DNA of 64,000 bases, taken from positions 122,857-186,856 of the forward strand of contig JAHJPX010000014.1 of the NCBI GenBank assembly GCA_018819515.1, given 5' to 3'. A program made the position numbers and the translations under genes. The notes below the pieces were generated by a model. The model saw nothing but the letters and a program-made list of their open reading frames with translations. It was not told the DNA's origin and did not search any database. Each line of letters starts with the position of its first letter. Within the stretch, counting starts at the first letter, position 1. Of the stretch, positions 32,319 through 40,199 are shown piece after piece. The stretch is from Gammaproteobacteria bacterium (GTDB taxonomy: Bacteria > Pseudomonadota > Gammaproteobacteria > Burkholderiales > Rhodocyclaceae).

Positions 32319-33557
32319 ATGCCCGTCAACCTGAACCCGCCCGTGGCCGCCAACCTGTATCCGGTCGCCGGTGTGCGCCTCGGTGTCACCGAGGCCGGCA
32401 TCCGCAAGGCCAACCGCCGCGACCTGACGCTGATCGAACTGGCGGCAGGCAGCCGCGTCGCCGGCGTGTTCACGCAAAACCGCTTTTGCGCCGCGCCGGT
32501 TCAGGTGTGCCGTCAGCATCTGGCCGCCGGAGAAATTCGCGCGCTGGTGATAAACACCGGCATCGCCAACGCAGGCACTGGCGAACCGGGGCTGCAAGCG
32601 TCGAAGCAAAGCTGCCAGGCCGTCGCGCGCCTGCTCGACCTGCGCGCTGACCAGGTGCTGCCCTTCTCCACCGGCGTGATCCTGGAGCCGCTGCCCGTCG
32701 AGCGCCTCATCGCCGGCCTGCCGGCCTGTCAGTCGGCGCTCAAGGCTGATGGCTGGTACGACGCCGCGCACGCGATCATGACGACCGACACCGTCGCCAA
32801 GGCCGCGTCGGTGCAAGTCGATGTTGGGGGCCAGACCGTCACCATCACCGGCATCTCCAAAGGCGCGGGCATGATCAAGCCGAACATGGCGACCATGCTC
32901 GGCTTCGTCGCCACCGACGCCGTCGTCAGCCAGCCGATGCTGGACCGCTTGGTGAAGGAAGTTGCCGACGAATCGTTCAACTGCGTCACCGTCGATGGCG
33001 ATACCTCGACCAACGACTCCTTCATCCTCATCGCCACCGGCAAAAGCCGCGCGCGCTTCGAGACCGTCGATGCGCCACACTGGGCCGAATTCAAGGCAGC
33101 CGTCATCGGCGTCGCGCGCCACCTGGCCCAGGCCATCGCCCGCGACGGCGAAGGCGCCACCAAGTTCATCGAGATCGCCGTGTCTGGCGCGCGCTCGAAG
33201 GACGAAGCGAAAGCGGTCGGCTATGCCATCGCGCACTCGCCGCTGGTGAAGACGGCCTTCTTCGCCTCCGACCCCAACCTCGGCCGCATCCTCGGCGCCA
33301 TCGGCAACGCCTGGGGCAACGACCCGAGCCTGCGCGATCTCGACGTCGCCAAGGTCAAGGTCTGGCTCGCCGATGTTCTCGTCTCGGAGAACGGCGGTCG
33401 CGCCGAAAGCTACAAGGAAGAGGACGGTGCGGCGGCGATGAAGCCCGCCGAGATCGTCGTCAAGGTCGACCTCGGCAGAGGCTCAGCGCAGGGCAAGGTG
33501 TGGACCTGCGACTTCTCATACGACTACGTGAAGATCAACGCCGACTACCGCAGCTGA
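32319..33557 (+). CDS. argJ: Bifunctional ornithine acetyltransferase/N-acetylglutamate synthase
   Basis: Arginine biosynthesis enzyme that moves the acetyl group from N-acetylornithine to glutamate and in many bacteria also makes N-acetylglutamate from acetyl-CoA. 412 residues. The autocleavage site is KGAGMIKPNMATML: the precursor is cut before the Thr of ATML, which becomes the nucleophile. VDGDTSTNDS and the C-terminal DFSYDYVKINADYRS are conserved. It is 15 bp downstream of glnE and probably co-transcribed. argC lies elsewhere in the window (45195). Confidence 0.95.
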   Translation: MPVNLNPPVAANLYPVAGVRLGVTEAGIRKANRRDLTLIELAAGSRVAGVFTQNRFCAAPVQVCRQHLAAGEIRALVINTGIANAGTGEPGLQASKQSCQAVARLLDLRADQVLPFSTGVILEPLPVERLIAGLPACQSALKADGWYDAAHAIMTTDTVAKAASVQVDVGGQTVTITGISKGAGMIKPNMATMLGFVATDAVVSQPMLDRLVKEVADESFNCVTVDGDTSTNDSFILIATGKSRARFETVDAPHWAEFKAAVIGVARHLAQAIARDGEGATKFIEIAVSGARSKDEAKAVGYAIAHSPLVKTAFFASDPNLGRILGAIGNAWGNDPSLRDLDVAKVKVWLADVLVSENGGRAESYKEEDGAAAMKPAEIVVKVDLGRGSAQGKVWTCDFSYDYVKINADYRS

Positions 33558-33584
33558 AAAAAGTCAGCCGTGGCGGTACGCCAC
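33557..33584 (+). repeat. dispersed palindrome copy forming the 3' ends of argJ and yheT region
   Basis: Perfect palindromic half GTGGCG-GTA-CGCCAC after GTCAGCC. It begins at the last base of the argJ stop. On the other strand it supplies the last six codons (VAYRHG) and the TGA stop of the yheT gene. Confidence 0.85.
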
Positions 33585-34559
33585 CTGGCCGAAGAAATGG
33601 AGCAATCGTTGCGGCAGCCAGTCGAGTCGTCCCGGCAGGCTGCCGCTGACGAAGCCGACGTGGCCGCCTTCATGCGGAAATTCGGCGGTCACGCTTGAAG
33701 ACATCTCGTTCGTCTGCGGCAATCCATGCGCGGGCAGGAAGGGATCGTTCTTCGCGTTGAGCAGCAAGGTCGGCACGCGAATGCCGCGCAGCATGGGTTT
33801 TGCAGAAGCGCGTCGCCAGTAGTCCTCGGCGCCGGCGTAGCCGTGCAGCGGCCCGGTCAGCAAGTCGTCGAAGTCGTAGAGCGTGCGCACGTCGCGCAGT
33901 CGCGCGCCGTCGAACAGACCGGGAAAACGCGCCAGCTTTTCTTCGGCGGTACGTTTCAGCGTGGTCAAGAAATGTTGCGTGTAAACCCGATTGAAGCCAC
34001 GACCGAGATGGTGGCCGGCAAGCGTCAGGTCGAGCGGCGCGCTCACCGCGGCGGCGGCGGCCACCACGTCGCCGGCCGATTGTTCCCGTTCGCCGAGCCA
34101 CTTCGCCAGCGCATTGCCGCCGAGCGAGACGCCGGCCGCGAAGATCGCGCGATCGGAAAACCGATTGCGCAGCCGACGCAACACCCAGTCGATCTCGGCC
34201 GAGTCGCCCGAGTGGTAGGCGCGCGGCAATCGGTTCGGTTCGCCCGAGCAGCCGCGAAAATGCGACACCACACCACCCCAGCCGCGCTGACGCAACGCGG
34301 CCATCAGCGAGACGGCGTAGTGACTGGCCGAGCCGCCTTCGAGGCCATGGAACAGCACGACCAGCGGCGAGTCGGCGGAAGCGTCGATCCAGTCGAGGTC
34401 GATGAAGTCGCCGTCCGGCGTGTCGCAACGCTCGCGGCGATATCCCGGCGGGGCAGGCTTGATCAGCAGCGGATAGATGGTCTGCGCATGGCCGCCGGGC
34501 AGCCACTTCGGCGCGCGGTAGGTGGGAAAGTCCTCACCCACTCGAAAAGTGTGGGGCAT
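33564..34559 (-). CDS. yheT: YheT-type alpha/beta hydrolase
   Basis: Cytosolic hydrolase of the YheT/embryogenesis-associated group, 331 residues, substrate unknown. LFHGLEGGSASHY near 70-82 forms the oxyanion region, the nucleophile Ser is in AAGVSLGGNALAKW (GxSxG), and a His lies in HEGGHVGFVSG near the C terminus. Both ends are made by repeats: the ATG at 34559 lies in the loop of hairpin 1 of the composite element (copy B), and the last six codons and stop come from a dispersed palindrome. It converges with argJ. Confidence 0.9.
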   Translation of the reverse strand: MPHTFRVGEDFPTYRAPKWLPGGHAQTIYPLLIKPAPPGYRRERCDTPDGDFIDLDWIDASADSPLVVLFHGLEGGSASHYAVSLMAALRQRGWGGVVSHFRGCSGEPNRLPRAYHSGDSAEIDWVLRRLRNRFSDRAIFAAGVSLGGNALAKWLGEREQSAGDVVAAAAAVSAPLDLTLAGHHLGRGFNRVYTQHFLTTLKRTAEEKLARFPGLFDGARLRDVRTLYDFDDLLTGPLHGYAGAEDYWRRASAKPMLRGIRVPTLLLNAKNDPFLPAHGLPQTNEMSSSVTAEFPHEGGHVGFVSGSLPGRLDWLPQRLLHFFGQVAYRHG

Positions 34560-34643
34560 TGCCCCATCCCCCCGCGTTGCTCGGGACCGCCACTTCGTGG
34601 CGTCCTGCGCCCTTCGGGCTGGTCAGCCGTAGCGGTAAGCCAC
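34543..34643 (+). repeat. Composite three-hairpin repeat element, copy B
   Basis: Same element as 14305-14403. Hairpin 1 TGGGGC-ATT-GCCCCA (34552-34566), hairpin 2 identical to copy A, hairpin 3 GCCC-TTC-GGGC (34609-34619), then a dispersed palindrome (34622-34643, GTCAGCCGTAGCGGTAAGCC). It overlaps the yheT start codon and lies upstream of the methyltransferase stop. Confidence 0.8.
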
Positions 34644-35243
34644 TCATGCCCGTTTGCCGAGCTGGATCAGGCGGAACCAGCCATCGGCCATTGCCGGTTC
34701 GTCGTGATGGCGAGTCAGATCGGGCGTGGCTGCAAGGACTTCCTCAAAGACAACATCGAGCCGCGTGGCGAATCGGCGCGTGAGCGGATTCAGCGCCCGC
34801 TTCCACAGCGCGCGTTCGCCGGGTTTGAGGAACTTGTCGAAGACAAAGATGCATCCGCCGGGGCGCAGAACCCGTGCCGCTTCGGCCAGGCAGGCTTTCG
34901 GATCGGGCACGACGGCGAGGATCAAGTGCAGCACCACGGCGTCGAAGCGTTCGCCCGCGAAAGGCAGGCGATGCACATCGCCCTGCACCAGCCTGACGGG
35001 CAGGCCGATGGCGCGTCGCCTCGCCTTCGCCAGCATGGCACGGGTGAGGTCGATGCCGACATAACGATGTTGGGGCGGCAGGTGCGGAATGTCGAGGCCG
35101 GTGCCGATACCGGCGATCAGTACATCGCCGGGCGGCTGTCCGCTTAGCGCGGCGAGGCTGCGGCCGCGCACGGCATGCGTTGTCGCGGTGAGAAATGCGT
35201 CGTAGAACGGTGCGATCAGCGCGTAGCTATGCTTGAGATTCAA
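34644..35243 (-). CDS. Class I SAM-dependent methyltransferase
   Basis: Cytosolic methyltransferase, 199 residues, related to the UbiE/Methyltransf_11 group. Motif I is DVLIAGIGTGLDIPHLP (about 40-56), the acidic residue binding the ribose is in VGIDLTRAMLAKA, motif II is FDAVVLHLILAVVPDP, and motif III is ARVLRPGGCIFVFDKF. Substrate unknown. It lies between yheT and apaG on the same strand. Confidence 0.88.
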   Translation of the reverse strand: MNLKHSYALIAPFYDAFLTATTHAVRGRSLAALSGQPPGDVLIAGIGTGLDIPHLPPQHRYVGIDLTRAMLAKARRRAIGLPVRLVQGDVHRLPFAGERFDAVVLHLILAVVPDPKACLAEAARVLRPGGCIFVFDKFLKPGERALWKRALNPLTRRFATRLDVVFEEVLAATPDLTRHHDEPAMADGWFRLIQLGKRA

Positions 35244-35252
35244 TGGCGCCAG

Positions 35253-35636
35253 TCAGTGCAAGGTTCTGGGCATGGACAGCACGAACTCCGGAATCTCGGC
35301 GTCGAACCTGGTGCCGTCATCGGCCACCATCTGGTACGTGCCTTTCATGGTGCCGACGGGAGTCTCTATGGCTGCGCCGCTGGCGTATTCGTACTTCTCC
35401 CCGGGCTGCAGCAGCGGCTGGTCACCGACCACGCCAAGGCCGCGCACTTCCTGGACTTCGCCATCGGCATCGGTGATCAGCCAATGGCGCGAGACCAGTT
35501 GCGCAGCGACGCTACCGACGTTGGTAATGGTAATGGCGTAGGAAAACACATAACGGTCGGCATCCACGTCCGACTGCTCGGGCAGGAAGCGCGTCGCCAC
35601 TTCGACGCGGATATCGTATTTGTTTGCCTCGGTCAT
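35253..35636 (-). CDS. apaG: ApaG domain protein
   Basis: 127-residue single-domain protein of beta-sandwich (fibronectin-like) fold, linked to Co2+ resistance and Mg2+ efflux in enterobacteria and found near diadenosine tetraphosphatase genes (family knowledge). Typical segments: VEVATRFLPEQSD, YVFSYAITITNVG, RHWLITDADGEVQEVRGLGVVGDQPLLQPGE and YEYASGAAIETPVGTMKGTYQM. Molecular role is not settled. Divergent from rpe, as in other betaproteobacteria. Confidence 0.93.
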   Translation of the reverse strand: MTEANKYDIRVEVATRFLPEQSDVDADRYVFSYAITITNVGSVAAQLVSRHWLITDADGEVQEVRGLGVVGDQPLLQPGEKYEYASGAAIETPVGTMKGTYQMVADDGTRFDAEIPEFVLSMPRTLH

Positions 35637-35733
35637 GCCTGTCAGTCGTCTTATGGGTGCTATCAGAAAAAATTAGCCGGCCTGATGGATCGCCCCGCTA
35701 GAATCGACTTCATTCTAAATGAGGAGACTTCCC

Positions 35734-36417
35734 ATGGCCTATCGCATCGCGCCATCCATCCTGTCCGCCAACTTCGCCAGGCTCGGCGAGGAAGTCGATA
35801 ACGTACTCGCTTCCGGCGCCGATATCGTCCACTTCGACGTGATGGACAACCACTACGTTCCCAACCTGACCATCGGCCCACTGGTCTGCGAAGCGCTGCG
35901 CAAGCACGGCGTCACCGCGCCGATCGACGTCCACCTGATGGTCAAGCCGGTCGACCGCATCGTCCCCGACTTCGCCAAGGCCGGCGCCACCTACATCACC
36001 TTCCACCCGGAAGCCTCCGAGCACATCGACCGCACCATCGGCCTGATCAAGGAAAACGGCTGCAAGGCCGGCCTGGTGTTCAATCCGGCGACGCCGCTCG
36101 ACGTCCTCGAATACACGCTCGACAAGCTCGACATGGTGCTGCTGATGTCGGTGAACCCCGGCTTCGGCGGCCAGAAGTTCATCCCCTTCGTGCTCGACAA
36201 GGCGCGCAAGGTGCGCAAAATGATCGACGACCGCGGCCTCAAGGTCGAACTGGAAATCGACGGCGGCGTCGGCCCGGCCAACATCGCCGAAGTCGCCCGC
36301 GCGGGTGTCGACACCTTCGTCGCCGGCTCGGCCGTGTTCGGCAAGCGCAACGAAAGCGACCCCAACCGCTACGACAGCATCATCGGCCAGATGCGCGCGG
36401 AACTCCGGAAAGTCTAG
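35734..36417 (+). CDS. rpe: Ribulose-phosphate 3-epimerase
   Basis: Interconverts ribulose 5-phosphate and xylulose 5-phosphate in the pentose-phosphate pathway. 227 residues, TIM barrel. Conserved SILSANFARLGEEV, HFDVMDNHYVPNLTIGP, DVHLMVKPVDR, MSVNPGFGGQKFIP and LEIDGGVGPANI are present, including metal ligands H and D. The ATG at 35734 has a good GGAGA Shine-Dalgarno 8 bp upstream; an upstream ATG at 35719 lacks one. It is followed by gph, with an inverted-repeat region between. Confidence 0.96.
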   Translation: MAYRIAPSILSANFARLGEEVDNVLASGADIVHFDVMDNHYVPNLTIGPLVCEALRKHGVTAPIDVHLMVKPVDRIVPDFAKAGATYITFHPEASEHIDRTIGLIKENGCKAGLVFNPATPLDVLEYTLDKLDMVLLMSVNPGFGGQKFIPFVLDKARKVRKMIDDRGLKVELEIDGGVGPANIAEVARAGVDTFVAGSAVFGKRNESDPNRYDSIIGQMRAELRKV

Positions 36418-36420
36418 GGA

Positions 36421-36491
36421 CAAGGTTCAAGGTCCAAGTTGCGAGTTTTTCCTTGAACCTTGAACCTTGAACCTCGTACCTTGCACCTCGA
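36421..36491. repeat. Inverted and tandem TTGAACC-type repeat between rpe and gph
   Basis: CAAGGTTCAAGGTCCAAG (36421-36438) faces CTTGAACCTTGAACCTTG (36452-36469), followed by a third, degenerate CTCGTACCTTGCACCTCGAA segment. It can form a long hairpin in the mRNA between rpe and gph; similar CCTTGAACCTTGAACC repeats are widespread in environmental bacterial genomes (recollection, no search done). Confidence 0.75.
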
Positions 36492-36495
36492 ACAC

Positions 36496-37173
36496 ATGAG
36501 CTTCCCGGCAAAAGCCGTCCTCCTCGACCTCGACGGCACCCTCCTTGACACCGTCCTCGACCTGCATGCCGCCGCTAACGGCATGCTCGCCGACCTCGGC
36601 CGGCCGCCGGTCGCCATCGAGGACATCCGCGCCTACGTCGGTCGTGGCATTCCGAATCTGGTCAAGCGCGTCCTGGCGGGAAATCTCGACGCGGCGGACG
36701 ATCCCGCACCGCCACCTGATGCGGCGCTGACGAGTTTCAAGCGTCACTACACTGAAGTGAATGGCCACGCAGCCAAGCCGTTTCCCGGTGTCATGGAAGG
36801 GCTCGCAGCGCTACGGGCGAAGGGCCTTTTGCTCGGCGTCATCACCAACAAGGCCCGGGCTTTCACCTGCCCGCTGCTCGACCGCACCGGCCTGCATCCA
36901 TTCCTGTCGGTGGCAGTCAGCGGCGACGACCTGCCGCGTCCGAAGCCCGACCCGATGCCCGTGACCTGGGCCTGCGGCCGGCTCGGCGTTTCGCCTGCCG
37001 ACGTCGTGCTGATCGGCGATTCGGTAAATGATCTCAAAGCCGGCCACGCCGCCGGCTGCCGCGTGCTCCTCGTCCCCTACGGCTACAACGAAGGCCAGGA
37101 CGTGCGCGGGCTCGAATGCGATGCTATAGTCGCCACCATTCTCGACGCCGCAAGCCGCATTACTCCAGCATGA
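36496..37173 (+). CDS. gph: Phosphoglycolate phosphatase
   Basis: HAD-superfamily phosphatase that removes phosphate from 2-phosphoglycolate, formed by DNA repair or oxygenase side reactions. 225 residues. Motif I is LLDLDGTLLDT, motif II is the T/S in GVITNK, motif III includes the K in RPKPDP, and motif IV is VVLIGDSVNDLKAG. It sits between rpe and trpE. The TGA stop overlaps the ATG of the putative trp leader peptide (ATGA). The start is ATG 36496; the frame extends upstream only into the repeat. Confidence 0.93.
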   Translation: MSFPAKAVLLDLDGTLLDTVLDLHAAANGMLADLGRPPVAIEDIRAYVGRGIPNLVKRVLAGNLDAADDPAPPPDAALTSFKRHYTEVNGHAAKPFPGVMEGLAALRAKGLLLGVITNKARAFTCPLLDRTGLHPFLSVAVSGDDLPRPKPDPMPVTWACGRLGVSPADVVLIGDSVNDLKAGHAAGCRVLLVPYGYNEGQDVRGLECDAIVATILDAASRITPA

Positions 37174-37244
37174 ACGCTCACTCCGCAACGAAAGTCGCCC
37201 AATCCCGTTGGGCAGAGGCCTGGCCCTGGCGCCCCGCGCGCTGA
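37170..37244 (+). CDS. trpL: Putative tryptophan-rich leader peptide of the trp operon
   Basis: A 24-codon frame starting at the ATGA overlap with the gph stop and ending 82 bp before trpE. It encodes three Trp within seven residues (W14, W18, W20; local sequence RWAEAWPWRPAR). Trp codons are rare, so three in 24 is unlikely by chance. Right at the first Trp codon the DNA forms a perfect hairpin GCCCAA-TCCCG-TTGGGC (37197-37213). This fits a trp attenuator in which ribosome stalling decides leader folding (known mechanism), but a T-rich terminator is not evident. Confidence 0.6.
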   Translation: MNAHSATKVAQSRWAEAWPWRPAR

Positions 37245-37275
37245 ATCCCGCCACCCCCGCGCTGGCGCCGTGTAT

Positions 37276-37300
37276 TCGGCGTATCGCCAACGCTGACTTT
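37276..37300 (-). repeat. dispersed palindrome copy between trpL and trpE
   Basis: Minus-strand copy: TCGGCGTATCGCCAACGC followed by TGACTTT. The spacer between leader peptide and trpE is thus partly made of repeat, which may affect the leader RNA fold. Confidence 0.7.
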
Positions 37301-37326
37301 CGCAAGCCGTACCCTGTGGAGCCATC

Positions 37327-38817
37327 ATGAACGAAGCTGTGCTTTCCGAATCCGAATTCAACCGGCTGGCCGCCGAAGGCTACAACCGGATTCCCGTCAC
37401 CCTCGAAACCTTCGCCGATTTCGACACCCCGCTGTCGATCTACCTGAAGCTGGCCGGCGGCCCCTATTCCTACCTGCTCGAATCGGTACAAGGCGGCGAG
37501 CGCTTCGGCCGCTATTCCTTCATCGGCATCGCCTCGACCACCCGCATCGCTGTCGTCGATTCGAGCATCATGCTGCTGTCGGGGGACCGCGTTGCCGAGC
37601 GGCGCGACCACACCAACCCGATTTCGTTCGTCTCCGAATTCATGGCGCGTTTCAAGGTGCCGGACATCCCCGGCCTGCCGCGCTTCACCGGCGGCCTGGT
37701 CGGCTACTTCGGCTACGATACCGTACGGGCCATCGAGCCGAAGCTGGCCGACACGAAGAAGCCCGACCCGGTCGGCACGCCCGACATTCTGCTGCTGCTC
37801 TCCGAGGAAATCGCCATCGTCGACAACCTCTCGGGCAAGCTGACGCTGGTGGTGTACGCGGAGCCCGGCTTCCCCGGCGCCTGGAAGCGCGCCCAGTTGC
37901 GCCTCAAGGAGCTTCTGGCGAAGCTGCGCGTACCGGTCAAGCTGCCGCAGGAAACCGTGGCGGCAAGTGCCCCGGCCGAGTCCGAATTCGGCGAGGAGGC
38001 CTTCAAGGCTGCCGTGGTCAAAGCCAAGCAGTACATCACCGACGGCGACGTCATGCAGGTGGTGCTGTCGCAGCGCATGAGCAAGCCGTACCAGGCCTCG
38101 CCGCTGGCGCTCTACCGGGCGCTGCGCACGCTGAATCCATCCCCCTACATGTTCTACTTCGACTTCGAGGACTTCCACGTCGTCGGCGCCTCGCCGGAGA
38201 TCCTGGTGCGCCTCGAAGACGGTACGGTGACGGCACGGCCCATCGCCGGCACGCGCAAGCGCGGCGCCACGCCGGCCGAAGACGAGGCACTGGCCGCCGA
38301 ACTGCTGGCCGACCAGAAGGAGCGCGCCGAGCACCTGCAACTGCTCGACCTCGGCCGCAACGACGTCGGGCGAGTCGCCAAGGTTGGTTCCGTGAAAGTC
38401 ACCCAGCAATACGTGATAGAGCGCTACTCGCACGTGATGCACATCGTTTCCAACGTCGAAGGCCAGCTCAAGGACGACGAAGGGCCAGTCTCGGTGCTCA
38501 AGGCCACCTTCCCGGCCGGTACGGTCTCCGGCGCACCCAAGGTGCGGGCCATGGAAATCATCGACGAACTGGAGCCGACCAAGCGTGGCGTCTACGCCGG
38601 TGCGGCAGGCTACCTCGGCTTCAACGGCGACATGGACCTGGCCATCGCCATCCGTACCGCCGTATTGAAGGATGGCCGCATCTATGTGCAGGCCGGCGCC
38701 GGCATCGTCGCCGACTCGGACCCCGCTTCCGAATGGGAAGAAACCCGCAACAAGGCACGGGCGCTGCTACGCGCCGCCGAGATGGCCGAAGGCGGCCTCG
38801 ACACGCACTTCGACTGA
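37327..38817 (+). CDS. trpE: Anthranilate synthase component I
   Basis: Converts chorismate and glutamine-derived ammonia to anthranilate, with TrpG. 496 residues. The N-terminal feedback site LLES (PYSYLLESVQGG near 52-63) implies inhibition by Trp. C-terminal chorismate-binding motifs: MQVVLSQRM, PIAGTRKRGATPAEDEALAAEL, EHLQLLDLGRNDVGRV, VSGAPKVRAMEIIDELEP and AGAGIVADSDPASEWEET. Preceded by the putative leader peptide and a dispersed palindrome. The next gene starts 10 bp after the stop. Confidence 0.97.
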   Translation: MNEAVLSESEFNRLAAEGYNRIPVTLETFADFDTPLSIYLKLAGGPYSYLLESVQGGERFGRYSFIGIASTTRIAVVDSSIMLLSGDRVAERRDHTNPISFVSEFMARFKVPDIPGLPRFTGGLVGYFGYDTVRAIEPKLADTKKPDPVGTPDILLLLSEEIAIVDNLSGKLTLVVYAEPGFPGAWKRAQLRLKELLAKLRVPVKLPQETVAASAPAESEFGEEAFKAAVVKAKQYITDGDVMQVVLSQRMSKPYQASPLALYRALRTLNPSPYMFYFDFEDFHVVGASPEILVRLEDGTVTARPIAGTRKRGATPAEDEALAAELLADQKERAEHLQLLDLGRNDVGRVAKVGSVKVTQQYVIERYSHVMHIVSNVEGQLKDDEGPVSVLKATFPAGTVSGAPKVRAMEIIDELEPTKRGVYAGAAGYLGFNGDMDLAIAIRTAVLKDGRIYVQAGAGIVADSDPASEWEETRNKARALLRAAEMAEGGLDTHFD

Positions 38818-38827
38818 GGGCGACACC

Positions 38828-39625
38828 ATGGACGACATCCAGCCGCCGCTCGATGAAGACACCCTCGCCGCGCTGGCCGAGCGCATCGAAACACTGCCGG
38901 CCGAGCATGTCGACTGGGTCGTGCAACTCTTCCTCGAATGCCGCCGCGCCCGCGAGGCGGAAGCAGGCTTCCTCGCCGCCGGCTGCCAGGAGCAAAGCTC
39001 GGCAGACGCCACGCAGATCGTGCTCGACACCGCCGACTGGCTGCACACCCTCTGGGAAGTCGGCTACATGGGCAGCGAGGCCCTGCCTGCCCCGCCGCGC
39101 ACCGACTTTCCGCAGATCAACGTCGAGGACATCGTCAAGTCGGCGCTGTTCGCCCGTATCCGACGTGGCAAGCGGCCGCTGCCCTTCCCGCCGCCGACCC
39201 GCCACGGCGTGCCCTGGCACGAAGCGGTGGAATCCGACGAGGCCTTCGACGTGCGCGCCGAAGCGACGCGCGACAACCGCGCCATCATCGAGGGCTGCGC
39301 CGAGTGGCAGGTCATCGATAGTGTTGCCGGCACGCTGGTCGTCCAGCACCGCGGCAAGGGACCGCTCTACCGGCTGATGCTCGACGGCAACGGCAACGGC
39401 ACGCTGCAACGGCAGCCCGCCTCGCTCACGCGCCGCATCTTCCGCCAGGAGCGCGCCAACATCGTCGCCTGGCTGCTCGAATGGCCGAAGGATGATGGCG
39501 GTATCACCCAGGTACCGTTGCGCGCCGCCAACTGGGAGCGCGCCGAAAACGAAGCCCAGCGCTGGGTTGCGCTGCGCCACCCCGACCTCTATGGTCAGAT
39601 CCGTTACGAACGAAGCGAGGCATGA
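38828..39625 (+). CDS. Unknown Trp-rich protein encoded inside the trp operon
   Basis: A 265-residue soluble protein of unknown family between trpE and trpG (10-bp and 4-bp gaps), so translated with the operon. There is no signal peptide and no membrane segment. It begins with an acidic helical part (DEDTLAALAERIETLPAEHVDW), has a basic-proline segment (RRGKRPLPFPPPTRHG, about 110-125) and ends with a beta-type part (EGCAEWQVIDSVAGTLVVQHRGKGPLYRLMLD). It holds nine Trp (about 3.4 percent), well above average. A Trp-rich product inside the trp operon could link its synthesis to Trp supply, but that is speculation. Not a known trp enzyme. Confidence 0.75.
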   Translation: MDDIQPPLDEDTLAALAERIETLPAEHVDWVVQLFLECRRAREAEAGFLAAGCQEQSSADATQIVLDTADWLHTLWEVGYMGSEALPAPPRTDFPQINVEDIVKSALFARIRRGKRPLPFPPPTRHGVPWHEAVESDEAFDVRAEATRDNRAIIEGCAEWQVIDSVAGTLVVQHRGKGPLYRLMLDGNGNGTLQRQPASLTRRIFRQERANIVAWLLEWPKDDGGITQVPLRAANWERAENEAQRWVALRHPDLYGQIRYERSEA

Positions 39626-39629
39626 AATC

Positions 39630-40199
39630 ATGCTGCTGATGCTGGACAATTACGACTCCTTCACCTACAACCTGGTGCAGTACTTCGGCGAACTCGGCGA
39701 GGAAGTGTGCGTCTATCGCAACGATGCGATCACGCTGAAGGAGATCGCCGCCATGAAGCCCGACCACCTGGTCATCTCGCCCGGCCCCTGCTCGCCCCGG
39801 GAGGCCGGCATCTCGGTCGCGGCGATTCAGGAGTTCGCCGGCAAGATCCCGCTGCTCGGCGTCTGCCTCGGGCATCAAAGCATCGGCTATGCGTTTGGCG
39901 GCGAGATCGTGCACGCCAAGACGATGATGCACGGCAAGCTCTCGCCCATCCATCACGCCGACAAGGGTGTGTTCAAGGGGCTGCCGAATCCGCTCACCGC
40001 AACGCGCTACCACTCGCTGGCTATCCGCCGCGACACGCTGCCCGACTGCCTGGAAGTCACCGCCTGGACCGACGATGGCGAGATCATGGGCGTGCGCCAC
40101 AAGACGCTGGCGGTGGAAGGCGTGCAGTTCCATCCCGAATCCATCCTGACCGAGCGCGGCCATGACCTGCTGCGCAATTTCCTCCAAGGAGTCCGCTGA
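39630..40199 (+). CDS. trpG: Anthranilate synthase component II (glutamine amidotransferase)
   Basis: Class I glutamine amidotransferase that supplies ammonia to TrpE; it may be shared with para-aminobenzoate synthesis. 189 residues. Catalytic triad: C79 (LLGVCLGHQSIGYAFGG), H168 and E170 (GVQFHPESI). The oxyanion segment is VISPGPCSPREAG. The TGA stop shares one base with the trpD ATG (TGATG), a sign of translational coupling. Confidence 0.97.
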   Translation: MLLMLDNYDSFTYNLVQYFGELGEEVCVYRNDAITLKEIAAMKPDHLVISPGPCSPREAGISVAAIQEFAGKIPLLGVCLGHQSIGYAFGGEIVHAKTMMHGKLSPIHHADKGVFKGLPNPLTATRYHSLAIRRDTLPDCLEVTAWTDDGEIMGVRHKTLAVEGVQFHPESILTERGHDLLRNFLQGVR

